DNA of 64,000 nt from an uncultured Muribaculaceae bacterium (GTDB lineage: Bacteria > Bacteroidota > Bacteroidia > Bacteroidales > Muribaculaceae): the NCBI GenBank assembly GCA_910584055.1, contig CAJTZS010000011.1, forward strand, positions 36,398 to 100,397, written 5' to 3'. Under the pieces are notes generated by a model. It searched no databases, had not been told where the DNA came from, and was given only the letters and a program-made list of their open reading frames with translations. Shown here one piece after another: positions 7,559-15,220 of the stretch. The position numbers and the translations under genes were made by a program. The number at the start of each line of letters is the position of its first letter. Within the stretch, counting starts at the first letter, position 1.

Positions 7559-7945
7559 CTAACCCTGTTCGTTTATAGCCTCCTGACGACGCCGGTTGTT
7601 ATCAACTATGTCGTCAAACCATTTATCCTCTGCTTGGAGTCTGAAGATTGCCAGCTTCGGAACATCAAGTCCGTCCAAAGGGAACATCAGGAAGGTCAGC
7701 CCTTCGTCGTAGGCGTTGTTACCCGTGAGTCCGTAGATTTCGTTCATGTCAGCACCCTTGAAAGTGACGAATTCCTTGGGGGTTCCGATACCTCTGGCTT
7801 CAAGCAACTCTTGGTATCCTGCCGTCCACTCGTTGAGGTCACCGGCACATCCTAAGATGGTGTAGTAGCTGCCATCGTAGGCCGCATTGAAAACCTCCTC
7901 ACGGTTATCCGACGTGACCTCTCGTATTTGTCTTGTCTCACTCAT
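7559..7945 (-). CDS. Phage early protein (128 aa), unknown
   Basis: A 128-aa acidic protein starting MSETRQIREVTSDN, with mixed alpha/beta character (EVFNAAYDGSYYTILGCAG, later LTFLMFPLDGLDVPKLAIF). It shares the MSET start with the next gene upstream (7953-8165), 7 nt away. It is the second gene of the leftward early operon. No family recognised; early position suggests a regulatory or host take-over role, which is inference. Confidence 0.6.
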   Translation of the reverse strand: MSETRQIREVTSDNREEVFNAAYDGSYYTILGCAGDLNEWTAGYQELLEARGIGTPKEFVTFKGADMNEIYGLTGNNAYDEGLTFLMFPLDGLDVPKLAIFRLQAEDKWFDDIVDNNRRRQEAINEQG

Positions 7946-7952
7946 AATCTTT

Positions 7953-8165
7953 TTATTTTACTTCGTTAATGATCGGTCGTACTGAGCAGCCGTAGGCATA
8001 GACCAGGCGGTCTTTCAAATTCTCCACATAGAAGTCCGGGGCGGTGAACATGATGCCGTTCTCTTCATCGTAGTGGAACGACACGCCGTCCATCACCAGC
8101 ACGAAGGCAACCTTGAGCTTGGAGCTCTGCGTCTGCCACTCTTTTATTTCGTCTGTCTCACTCAT
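7953..8165 (-). CDS. First gene of prophage early operon (70 aa), unknown
   Basis: A 70-aa protein starting MSETDEIKEWQTQSSK, predicted beta-rich in the middle (AFVLVMDGVSFHYDEENG). It is the first gene downstream of the leftward early promoter, the slot occupied by ner in Mu. It does not show a helix-turn-helix, so I do not call it Ner. Function unknown. Confidence 0.55.
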   Translation of the reverse strand: MSETDEIKEWQTQSSKLKVAFVLVMDGVSFHYDEENGIMFTAPDFYVENLKDRLVYAYGCSVRPIINEVK

Positions 8166-8191
8166 GTCTTATATTTCTTTAATTGTTAAAA

Positions 8192-8223
8192 TTTGTCTAC
8201 CTCGCGGCTTTTTTGTATCTTTG
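8192..8223 (+). promoter_or_regulatory. Rightward promoter for the phage repressor
   Basis: TTTG at 8192-8195, 20 nt, then TATCTTTG at 8216-8223: a full Bacteroidetes -33/-7 pair. It points to the repressor gene at 8317 and would start near 8230. It converges with the leftward early promoter at 8251-8281, as Pc and Pe overlap in Mu. Confidence 0.7.
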
Positions 8224-8230
8224 GCCGCTC

Positions 8231-8244
8231 GTTCCAACTGGAAC
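8231..8244. promoter_or_regulatory. Palindrome GTTCCA-AC-TGGAAC between converging promoters
   Basis: A perfect 6-bp inverted repeat with a 2-bp centre lying at the expected start sites of both promoters. It is a likely binding site for the repressor or an early regulator. Which protein binds cannot be told from sequence. Confidence 0.5.
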
Positions 8245-8250
8245 ACGCTG

Positions 8251-8281
8251 CAAAGATAGTATGAAATTCTCATACTACAAA
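8251..8281 (-). promoter_or_regulatory. Leftward early promoter with embedded operator
   Basis: On the minus strand TTTG (8278-8281), 19 nt, TATCTTTG (8251-8258). The 19-nt spacer is almost entirely a near-perfect palindrome, 8257-8277, with arms TAGTATGA and TCATACTA. A matching half-site TCATACTA recurs at 8300-8307. A repressor bound here would block the early operon directly. Confidence 0.75.
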
Positions 8282-8316
8282 ATTATTTGACGTAATTTTT
8301 CATACTATTTTCGACT

Positions 8317-8730
8317 ATGGATGAAAATCTCAGATTTATAGCCATCATCGATAGCCTAAAAGAAAAGGGTATCGTTAGTGACTATGTACAGATAGCAAAA
8401 GAGTTAGAAACCAATAAGGCTGCAATCAGCGACATTAAAGCAGGAAGGAAGAAGTTGTCTATCGACCTCCTTCGCCGTCTGAAAAAATCATACCCATCTT
8501 GTAGTATAGAATGGGTTGTTACAGGGGAGGGTAGTCCCTTCATCACACCCCAACCGTCCTCTGATACGCCTTCTTCTCAGAATACAGAACTTTTTCTTAA
8601 TAGGATTGCGGAACAAGCGGAGGAAATTGGCCGGCTAAAAGCTCGCATTGAGGAACTGGAGAGAGAGAGGCCGGTGCCTATTACCCCCAAATATGTCCAT
8701 TCTACCTCGAAGGAGACTGTGGAACCCTAA
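8317..8730 (+). CDS. Prophage repressor, helix-turn-helix (137 aa)
   Basis: A 137-aa protein with an N-terminal XRE-like helix-turn-helix (residues about 18-52: DYVQIAKELETNKAAISDIKAGRKKLS), a short linker rich in Ser/Pro, and a C-terminal coiled coil (QAEEIGRLKARIEELE) for dimerisation. This is the layout of small Bacteroidetes phage repressors. It is transcribed opposite to the early operon and sits beside the operator at 8257-8307, so it most likely represses the leftward promoter. No protease-like domain is present, so induction is not of the LexA/CI self-cleavage type. Confidence 0.8.
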   Translation: MDENLRFIAIIDSLKEKGIVSDYVQIAKELETNKAAISDIKAGRKKLSIDLLRRLKKSYPSCSIEWVVTGEGSPFITPQPSSDTPSSQNTELFLNRIAEQAEEIGRLKARIEELERERPVPITPKYVHSTSKETVEP

Positions 8731-9017
8731 TACCGCTATCCCGGCGTGATCTGCAACAACTACTTGGCACCCTGTGCCACCTGAATTGACCCCTCGGCGA
8801 CCTCTGTGTCGCCACCTCTGTCGCCCTATTTTATGGGCACCCCTCCCCAAAAAGGGCACTACTGCCGGGAATGACTTTGATTTATGGGGATTTAGCCTCA
8901 GCGGATTGGAAACATAGGGGGCATTTGCTTCACATTCAAATGGCTGTTTTTCATTCTCAAACTCAAATTTGTGGCATTTTCCTACCTCAGCTATTTACAC
9001 CACCGTCACCGAAATTT
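8731..9017. other. Non-coding prophage end region
   Basis: No convincing gene. It has C-rich direct repeats of the type CGGCGACCTCTGTGTCGCC and short hairpins such as CACCCTGTGCCACC. It lies between the repressor and the GAATATCCA repeats and is probably part of the prophage left end. Confidence 0.4.
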
Positions 9018-9097
9018 GAATATCCAGCTAGGGTGTGTTTTGGCTAAAATGAATATCCAGTTTGAATATCCAGTTTGAATATCCACCTGAATATCCA
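9018..9097. repeat. Five GAATATCCA repeats, probable prophage-end binding sites
   Basis: GAATATCCA occurs at 9018, 9051, 9064, 9077 and 9089, giving spacings of 33, 13, 13 and 12. Copies 2-3 share TTTGAATATCCAG and copies 4-5 share GAATATCCACCT. Located beyond the repressor, where Mu has L1-L3, they are the best candidates for transposase binding sites. The exact end and target duplication cannot be fixed because the other end is outside the window. Confidence 0.6.
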
Positions 9098-9131
9098 CCT
9101 CCATTTTTCGCCGACTTCGGGCATAAAATTA

Positions 9132-9162
9132 GGGTATATCCGACCTCTTGTCGAATATACCC
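9132..9162 (-). terminator. Hairpin, likely terminator of gene 9197-9442
   Basis: GGGTATATCCGAC and GTCGAATATACCC form 13-bp arms with one mismatch and a 5-nt loop. On the minus strand it follows the stop of 9197-9442 and is followed by AATTTTAT, so it can act as an intrinsic terminator for that gene. Confidence 0.5.
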
Positions 9163-9196
9163 TTGAAATGCCTTTTTATTTGCCTTCTAAGGCCGT

Positions 9197-9442
9197 TCAA
9201 ACATCGTTCTTACTCATTCCCTCACGGGAGCCTCTGATGAGCGTAGATTGCTTGATTATAGCGCATTTAGTGACTACCGTGCCATTGCCTGAAAGCCCTG
9301 CATGCTGCAGATAACCTTTAGTCGCACCAACCTGATCAGCCGTCAAAACCGTATAAACAGCCGCGATACTGGCAAAATACCAGTCCCGGCGCTTCGTGCC
9401 GTCAATCGGGTGCGTGAGATGCACATGAATAACCTTTGCCAT
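9197..9442 (-). CDS. Small conserved-looking protein (81 aa), unknown
   Basis: An 81-aa protein beginning MAKVIHVHLTHP, then RDWYFASIAAVYTVLTADQVGA and GTVVTKCAIIKQSTLIRG. The text recalls small hypothetical proteins of Bacteroidales (a beta-strand, a helix and a helix-turn-helix-like Q-V-G-A-T-K segment), but no family name can be given. It is uncertain whether it belongs to the prophage or to the host flank; it lies outside the GAATATCCA cluster. A minus-strand -7-like box (TATATTTG) is at 9463-9470. Confidence 0.6.
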   Translation of the reverse strand: MAKVIHVHLTHPIDGTKRRDWYFASIAAVYTVLTADQVGATKGYLQHAGLSGNGTVVTKCAIIKQSTLIRGSREGMSKNDV

Positions 9443-9835
9443 ATTCCTTTGATTTTACAGCGCAAATATACTAAATAATAACTATATGGAATAAATTAGA
9501 GAGAATAATTTTCACAAGACGCCATAAAAATAGCGGACGCAAACCGCATCCACTCCCCTACTCTCGCCGCCGATGAACGACCACCATGCCCGCGTAGCCA
9601 CGATGTAAGCCCGATGTAAAGCCGGCGCAAGCCAAAGCCACTCAAACCACGCCCAAACGTAAACCAAACGTAAGCCAATGTAAACTTTTCGCACGCTTCG
9701 TTTTATGTGCCGTCCTCTCCCCCACTCCACCTAACCCACTGAAATTAAAAGGCTTTCACCGTCAACCGACCCATTCCACTTTGCACGCTTCGTTTTGTGG
9801 CCCATAATTTATCAATAACAACTAAATAAATTGTT
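9443..9835. other. 393-bp intergenic region
   Basis: Two minus-strand frames here have Trp/Arg-rich low-complexity composition and look like chance. The region shows degenerate GTAAGCC/GTAAAC repeats at 9600-9685 and a direct repeat GCACGCTTCGTTTT at 9691-9704 and 9784-9797. The 3' part is the leader of the NVEALA gene. No clear promoter consensus was found. Confidence 0.4.
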
Positions 9836-10093
9836 ATGAATAAAATGATGATTTCAGCCGCAGTGGTGGTAGTGATGGGAGTTTCCGTGTATGTCGGTGT
9901 CCGTGTTCAACAGAAAGACGCAATGTCAGACATTCAGATGGCAAATGTAGAGGCATTAGTTAACGGAGAGGGTGGGGACTGCAACTATACCAACGGGTAT
10001 AGAGCCTTTACCTCTAAAGGAGGGGGAGCATATGATTGCTGTAAAATATGGGTAAATAAAGCACCCGATAAAGGCGAAGGAACCTGTCACTAA
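9836..10093 (+). CDS. NVEALA-type secreted peptide 1 (85 aa)
   Basis: A short N-terminal hydrophobic helix (residues about 5-22) is followed by a polar linker and the motif ANVEALVNG at residues 36-44. The remaining 40 residues hold four cysteines (one, then a CC pair, then CH at the end) and many Gly. This matches the NVEALA family of Bacteroides precursor peptides, in which NVEALA is thought to be a processing site, similar in position to double-glycine leaders. It is the first gene of an operon with a beta-propeller and a transglutaminase-like lipoprotein. The mature product would be about 42 residues, probably disulfide-bonded. Confidence 0.8.
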   Translation: MNKMMISAAVVVVMGVSVYVGVRVQQKDAMSDIQMANVEALVNGEGGDCNYTNGYRAFTSKGGGAYDCCKIWVNKAPDKGEGTCH

Positions 10094-10177
10094 AATATTT
10101 ATCAAACAGATTCTAAAAACTTGAACTGGGAAACAATGCTTTCCAGTTCAAGTTTAGAAATAATTTTAGAAATAAGT

Positions 10178-11203
10178 ATGAGGAGATTAGACATTCTTTT
10201 GGCGGGTATATCCTTGTTGTTGATATTGTTTTTGGGAACAAGGTGTCAGAAAAAAAACTCCAAGCCATCCCGTGAGTTCTCGGATAAAGAATTTGAAGCC
10301 GAGGTTACAAGGCATTCCAATGACAGCGTGCTTATAAACAAGGTTTTCCAGGTTGCCGGATGGAAGCCGACGGCGGATGGTATCGCGATATTTAATTACG
10401 ATACACAGGATAAAAACATCCTTTCTGAGTATTCCTCTGAAACATCAAACCTTATCCAGAGCGGATTAAACTACGGCAACGGACCGGGTGAATATGTTGC
10501 ATTCAATCCCGGTGAATCCGGTAATGATTCAGACATGTTGTCTTATGATATAATGAGACAATCGATGTTCATCTATGATATGAGTAAAGTGCCATTCAGT
10601 GTTAAGGCTCAATATAAATTGCCAACTGATGAGGATGGCATGACAAATCCATATACATATATCAGTCAGGTTGATGATGATAACTTCCTTATGAAATTCG
10701 ACTCTCCGGATAAGTCTGAGTGGCACTATGTGAACACTAAGGATAATAAGATATTATGGAGATATCCGAATCCTAACCGCAAGGTGGAATATAGTTATAC
10801 TCCCTATGATTTTATGCAGTCCATCAGTGGGAAGACTTTAATGGTGGCGTATAAGTATATGGACTTGATAGAAATCTACAATATAACCGAAGAGGGGTTG
10901 GTTCCAGTCCGGACAGTAGGTAATAATCAGGATCAGGCGGATATTAGTGATTATGATGATTTGGAGTACCGGTATCTAAGTGTGACATCGGATGGCGTTA
11001 ATTTTTATTGTCTCAGATCTAATGACGGGGATGAAACAGGAAATGTAATTGAATCATATGCAGTTAAGGATGGCAACCCTGTCAATAAATATGTGTTGGA
11101 CAGGGATATAGAATCGATATCTTTTGATAAAATAAAAAACAGATTGATAGGATACTTGCCAAAACAAAATTCATCCGTATTTTATATATGGGATTGGGAC
11201 TAA
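10178..11203 (+). CDS. 6-bladed beta-propeller membrane-anchored protein
   Basis: The start at 10178 (MRRLDILLAGISLLL) gives a membrane anchor or signal; the frame from 10121 adds a non-signal-like extension. The 341-aa product then shows repeated beta-blade segments (DGIAIFNYDTQDKNIL, LSYDIMRQSMFIYD, ISGKTLMVAYKYMDLIEIYN), as in the TolB-like / BF2992-type 6-bladed propellers found beside NVEALA genes. The cysteine in GTRC is not a good lipobox. It overlaps the next open frame near its stop. Probable role is binding the peptide or a ligand at the envelope; function unproven. Confidence 0.7.
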   Translation: MRRLDILLAGISLLLILFLGTRCQKKNSKPSREFSDKEFEAEVTRHSNDSVLINKVFQVAGWKPTADGIAIFNYDTQDKNILSEYSSETSNLIQSGLNYGNGPGEYVAFNPGESGNDSDMLSYDIMRQSMFIYDMSKVPFSVKAQYKLPTDEDGMTNPYTYISQVDDDNFLMKFDSPDKSEWHYVNTKDNKILWRYPNPNRKVEYSYTPYDFMQSISGKTLMVAYKYMDLIEIYNITEEGLVPVRTVGNNQDQADISDYDDLEYRYLSVTSDGVNFYCLRSNDGDETGNVIESYAVKDGNPVNKYVLDRDIESISFDKIKNRLIGYLPKQNSSVFYIWDWD

Positions 11204-11223
11204 ATAATAGTGAAATTGGTATC

Positions 11224-13164
11224 ATGCAGAACTTGGGAGGCACAAAAAACTTGTTTTTAGCGTTATTTGTATTGTCGTTTGTTTTTGTGTCTTGTGTGTC
11301 TGCGGATGACGTATTGACGGATCAGGCAATTTCGCAGGCTGCATTCAATGCTCCGGAAATTAATAAGGCACTGAATTATTATGGAGGGGAGAAAGGGGAA
11401 GCGGCAGAATACTTAGTTCGCGGTATGCTCGGACGCTATTCTCGTACCGGTATCGGACTTGATTCCATAGAGATGCTTTACCGGGAGTTTCCACGGACAA
11501 CCAAAAACTGGCAATTCGATTCCATACAGCAATCCAAAGGCAAGCGGTATGAGGAGATGACTCAAGATAAAACGCTTGACCTTCAGACCCTGACTTCGGA
11601 GTATATCACTCACAATATCGATGACTCATGGAGGATGAAGGAGTCCCGGTCTTGGAACAAGGACCTTTCCGTGGGGGAGTTCTGTGAGTTGCTTCTGCCA
11701 TACCGAATCGGAGATGAACCGGTCTCTGAATGGCGCGAGACCTACCGTAACGCTCTGGATTCTATATCGGGCAAGATTGGAGCGGCTGCAAATTCTGTGG
11801 AGGCGGCAGCTGCCATATCCAAAGCATTGGGCACAATATGTTATAACATTGCCGTTAAGACTCCGCACCGTTCAGCCCTCGCGTTGCTTGATTCCCCCGT
11901 GGGATATTGCCGAGAGGAGTGTGACCGCAACCTTTACGCCATGCGTGCTTTCGGCATTCCCGGAGCGATTGACGAATTCCTTGTTTCCCCTGACAATGGA
12001 ATCTCGCATCAATGGAACGTTGTGTTTGACAATGTTGACCGTCGCTTCCGCATGTTCGACAATGATAAATACCCTCCCATCCGCGACAGCATCCATTATG
12101 ACGGACGGCGCAGGGGAAAGGTGTACAGACGGACTTTCGCCCTCGACATGGAGCGGTTAAAAAGATTCCGGGAAATACCTGATGCTCCTTCCGAACTGAC
12201 CGATTCCCACTTGAAGGACGTAACGGCGGAATATTTCGGACATAACAGAGCGGATGTAAGGGTTGATGGGAAAGGGAAACCTGTGTATCTTGGCATCTTC
12301 ACGCCCGAAGGATACCGACCTATAGACATTGCTGAGAAAAGCTGGAGCGGTAAAGCTATTTTCAGGGACGTAGAACCTGACCTTATATACTTCCCGATAG
12401 TCAGGGAGGGTGCGGAATATGCCGCTTGTGGCAATCCTTTCATGCTTTTAAAAGATGGGAAGGTGCATGAATTCATTCCCGACATGACAAGGATGGGAAA
12501 AGCTACATTGACACGAAAGATGCCTTTATGGCTTCATTCTTTAGCAAGGATGAAATCTGTAGTAGGTTGCAAGGTTCAGATTGGACAAAATGCAGAAGGT
12601 CCGTGGCTTGAAGTTGACAGTATAGACAGTATGCCGGAGCACAGCTTTTATCGGATTCCGATAAGGAAAGCTTCAATGGATACTAAGGTTAGATATATCC
12701 GCATACTTCCGCCACCTGTGCAATGTTCACAGATCAGTGAGGTAATAGCGTCAGGGGATTCTCTTGCACTCAATCGTTTGCCCATGTCGGTTGTCACCGA
12801 CAGCCTTCGCGAAAGGAAGAAGAAACTCGTAGACGGAGACATCCTGACTTGGACAAACTATAAGACGGTGCATCCTATACTTGTACTCAAGGTGGATTCA
12901 GACAATGATGTGGACAATATATTTATCGTTCCGCGCAACGATGACAACTATGTAGTGCCGGGAGAGGAATACGAGCTGTTCTATTTCGACCGGGATGGCT
13001 GGAAGTCTTTGGGGAGGAAGACGTCGCAAGGTTTTTCGATAGAGTTTGCAGCCCCGGCGAACGCCGTGCTCTGGCTCCGCAACCTCACCAAAGGGCGCGA
13101 AGAGCAGGTTTTCATCTGGAAAGACGGTAGGCAGCTCTTCAACACCAACCTTGGCAGTAAGTGA
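11224..13164 (+). CDS. Transglutaminase-like lipoprotein of the NVEALA locus
   Basis: Start at 11224 (MQNLGGTKN) gives a signal peptide with lipobox FVSC. The protein (646 aa) holds a transglutaminase-core triad: Cys in CREECDRNLYAMRAFGIPG (about residue 233), His in SHQWNVVFD (about 262) and Asp in FRMFDND (about 279). The C-terminal half is beta-rich, resembling a carbohydrate- or discoidin-like module. Such folds are proteases or acyltransferases. It is in the operon of the Cys-rich peptides, so a role in their processing or crosslinking is an inference. GC content is higher than for the adjacent propellers. Confidence 0.75.
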   Translation: MQNLGGTKNLFLALFVLSFVFVSCVSADDVLTDQAISQAAFNAPEINKALNYYGGEKGEAAEYLVRGMLGRYSRTGIGLDSIEMLYREFPRTTKNWQFDSIQQSKGKRYEEMTQDKTLDLQTLTSEYITHNIDDSWRMKESRSWNKDLSVGEFCELLLPYRIGDEPVSEWRETYRNALDSISGKIGAAANSVEAAAAISKALGTICYNIAVKTPHRSALALLDSPVGYCREECDRNLYAMRAFGIPGAIDEFLVSPDNGISHQWNVVFDNVDRRFRMFDNDKYPPIRDSIHYDGRRRGKVYRRTFALDMERLKRFREIPDAPSELTDSHLKDVTAEYFGHNRADVRVDGKGKPVYLGIFTPEGYRPIDIAEKSWSGKAIFRDVEPDLIYFPIVREGAEYAACGNPFMLLKDGKVHEFIPDMTRMGKATLTRKMPLWLHSLARMKSVVGCKVQIGQNAEGPWLEVDSIDSMPEHSFYRIPIRKASMDTKVRYIRILPPPVQCSQISEVIASGDSLALNRLPMSVVTDSLRERKKKLVDGDILTWTNYKTVHPILVLKVDSDNDVDNIFIVPRNDDNYVVPGEEYELFYFDRDGWKSLGRKTSQGFSIEFAAPANAVLWLRNLTKGREEQVFIWKDGRQLFNTNLGSK

Positions 13165-13270
13165 TTTCGATATATAAGTTTTGTGAAGATTAGAATGGTT
13201 TGTTGAATGAAATAATAAAAATGGTGTTCAAAATGAATGCCTGTATAAGTTTAACCTAAATATATTTTTT

Positions 13271-13516
13271 ATGAAAAAAAGCTTTTTCGTATTGACGAGC
13301 GTTGCTGCAATATGTGGCGTATGCTATTTCGGCGTTTCAAAAAGTGCCGATGCTGATTCACTCTCGATGCTTCAACAGAATGAAATTGAGGCGTTGACTT
13401 CCTGTGAATCCATCGGGTGGTGGGACAACGATGGAAACTGTGTGTACAACTCTGAAAAAGAGGAATATTTCTGCAAGGATGATAGTTGGCATGAATTGAC
13501 TGACTGCTTACGCTAA
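13271..13516 (+). CDS. NVEALA-like secreted peptide 2 (81 aa)
   Basis: Same plan as the first peptide: Lys-Lys start, hydrophobic helix (residues about 5-21), then QNEIEALTS at residues 36-44 in the same position as NVEAL, followed by a 37-residue tail with four cysteines (SCES, GNCV, FCKD, DCLR) and a Trp pair. The motif is a variant (NEIEAL). It is followed after 5 nt by a perfect 18-bp hairpin. The two peptides share almost no tail sequence, as expected of fast-evolving mature regions. Confidence 0.75.
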   Translation: MKKSFFVLTSVAAICGVCYFGVSKSADADSLSMLQQNEIEALTSCESIGWWDNDGNCVYNSEKEEYFCKDDSWHELTDCLR

Positions 13517-13521
13517 TTATA

Positions 13522-13563
13522 TTGAGGCATGTCGGGAAATCCGAGTTTCCCGACATGCCTCAA
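13522..13563 (+). terminator. Perfect 18-bp hairpin after peptide 2
   Basis: Arms 13522-13539 and 13546-13563 pair without mismatch around a 6-nt loop. Followed by AATTCAATTTG, not a strong T-run. It probably protects or terminates the short peptide mRNA, so that peptide level exceeds that of the propeller genes downstream. Confidence 0.65.
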
Positions 13564-13604
13564 ATTCAATTTGCTTATAACAACCGCAAAAATAGAATAT
13601 TATA

Positions 13605-14741
13605 ATGAATAAGATTGTTGTAATAATGTTTACTATATTTCTGACTATGGCAGTTGCTTCATGTAGTAAACAAGAAGGAAACCATGTCGTGATGAATATG
13701 GGTCCGTTCACATCAGATTCGGTTAAACTGTGTAAATATGATACTATCTTTGACATTCATATAGGAGAAAGGGTTGATCCTCGGCCGTTGAGAAGTCAAC
13801 TTATAGACTTAAAAGATAATAGCATCTATTATATACTTGACGAACAGAAATTGTATTCATATGATTTGAAGGGGGATAGTTTGATTTCCACCGTTGATTT
13901 AAAAAAATGTGGGACTCTGAATAATTATTCCGGTTTCATTATACATAATGATGATAGCCTTTTCGTGTATGATTACAAGAAGAAAGAACTTTTTCTCTTA
14001 AATGATAACCATATTTTGAAGACTTTTAATCTGCAAAACAAAGGAGTGGAAGTCTCTCCGGAAGCATTGAGCGAAACCCCCATAGTTGTAAGCGGCGAAA
14101 ATGTTATAATGAGTGGTATACCGATTAGCGGTAAAAACAGACTGACCGTAAATGATCCGATATCCTTGTCACTCAATATGAAAGACGGTTCTGTAAAATA
14201 TGGAGCACATATGTCTGATGATTATTCCAAGGGGTATTTCGGAGGCGTGTATTATAACACGATTTATCAGTGTAAAGATTCGCAAAACAGGATTGTGTAC
14301 AGTTTCCCGGCTTCAAATTATATATACAGATACAATAATAATTTGGAATTACTTGATTCTCTGTATATGGGAAGCCGCTATACAAGAAAAATCGAAAGCA
14401 CAGAGGTTCCGACATTGAAGTTTCTGAAAAATGAAGAGGAAAGATTGAATTATTATGCATATCAGGATTCCTACGCAAATGTTATTTTTGACCCTTTACG
14501 TGATGTGTATTATAGAATAGCCCAACATCCATCGATGGATAAAGACAAGCCATTTCCTAAACCCTTTTCAATAATTGCAATGGACAAGAATGGAAAAATC
14601 ATTTCCGAGACATCAGTTTTAGGTAAGAATGAAAAATATAATACCGGAAACATGCATGTTTGCAAGGAAGGTTTGTTGATTCAAGAGAAACAGGATGACG
14701 AGAATATAATACGATTTCATTTATTTAAATTGGATATTTAA
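13605..14741 (+). CDS. Beta-propeller lipoprotein 2
   Basis: A 378-aa lipoprotein with signal MNKIVVIMFTIFLTMAVASC (lipobox VASC at about residues 17-20). The body is a series of blade-like units (KDNSIYYILDEQKLYSYD, HNDDSLFVYDYKKKELFLLN, CKDSQNRIVYSF) as in the TolB-like/6-bladed propeller family. Its stop overlaps the next start (TAATG), so it is coupled to the CxxC lipoprotein. AT-rich codon use. Probably displayed at the periplasmic or outer face; ligand unknown. Confidence 0.72.
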   Translation: MNKIVVIMFTIFLTMAVASCSKQEGNHVVMNMGPFTSDSVKLCKYDTIFDIHIGERVDPRPLRSQLIDLKDNSIYYILDEQKLYSYDLKGDSLISTVDLKKCGTLNNYSGFIIHNDDSLFVYDYKKKELFLLNDNHILKTFNLQNKGVEVSPEALSETPIVVSGENVIMSGIPISGKNRLTVNDPISLSLNMKDGSVKYGAHMSDDYSKGYFGGVYYNTIYQCKDSQNRIVYSFPASNYIYRYNNNLELLDSLYMGSRYTRKIESTEVPTLKFLKNEEERLNYYAYQDSYANVIFDPLRDVYYRIAQHPSMDKDKPFPKPFSIIAMDKNGKIISETSVLGKNEKYNTGNMHVCKEGLLIQEKQDDENIIRFHLFKLDI

Positions 14742-15217
14742 TGATGTGTTGGAGAAATTGTATATCAGTTATTGCCATAATTATATCTGTATTGCTTATA
14801 TCTTGCGAGAAAAAAGATGGGCAGCTTGAACAGGTAAAGAGGCTATACGCGGAACGGGGAATAGTATTTGATAAGGAAATTGAGACCTGTCTTGTTCTGC
14901 CGGAGGTTGGATGCGGCGGCTGTATAGCAGGAGGAGTGAATTTCTTGCTTGACAATAAAGAAAAATTCAGTTCAAAACAAAAAAAGAATATAGTGATGCT
15001 TACAGCCATTCATTCTAAAAAATTATTGTATCGGAATCTTGAGATTAATTCACCCGATGAGTTGAATTGTATCATTGACTCAGGCAATAAATATCTTGTA
15101 AAAGGGCATAATAAACTTTATCCGATGGTTTTGAAACTTGACAATGGAAATATCGAGAGTGTAGAGTTTCAGTCTCCGGAAACTGATCATGATGTTTTTG
15201 AAAGCTTGAAGTTGTAA
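14741..15217 (+). CDS. Small CxxC lipoprotein (158 aa), thioredoxin-like candidate
   Basis: Signal peptide with lipobox LISC near residue 22, then a motif PEVGCGGCIAGG at about residues 55-66, which has CxxC spacing (CGGC) and is placed after a strand as in thioredoxin folds, followed by a strand KNIVMLTAI. No cis-Pro segment is certain. A membrane-tethered thiol-disulfide protein between two propellers beside four-Cys peptides could assist disulfide formation. This role is inference. Starts 1 nt inside the previous stop and ends 3 nt before the next gene. Confidence 0.6.
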   Translation: MMCWRNCISVIAIIISVLLISCEKKDGQLEQVKRLYAERGIVFDKEIETCLVLPEVGCGGCIAGGVNFLLDNKEKFSSKQKKNIVMLTAIHSKKLLYRNLEINSPDELNCIIDSGNKYLVKGHNKLYPMVLKLDNGNIESVEFQSPETDHDVFESLKL

Positions 15218-15220
15218 ATT

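Noticed and set aside
7370..7855. Plus-strand frame of 161 aa
   Set aside because: Its N-terminus is a translation of the tRNA-like sequence (GGRGIEPRYL) and the rest is antisense to the 128-aa early gene.
9496..9730. Two minus-strand frames with Trp/Arg/Gly-rich text
   Set aside because: Low-complexity, overlapping each other, no ribosome-binding region; better explained by degenerate GTAAGCC repeats.
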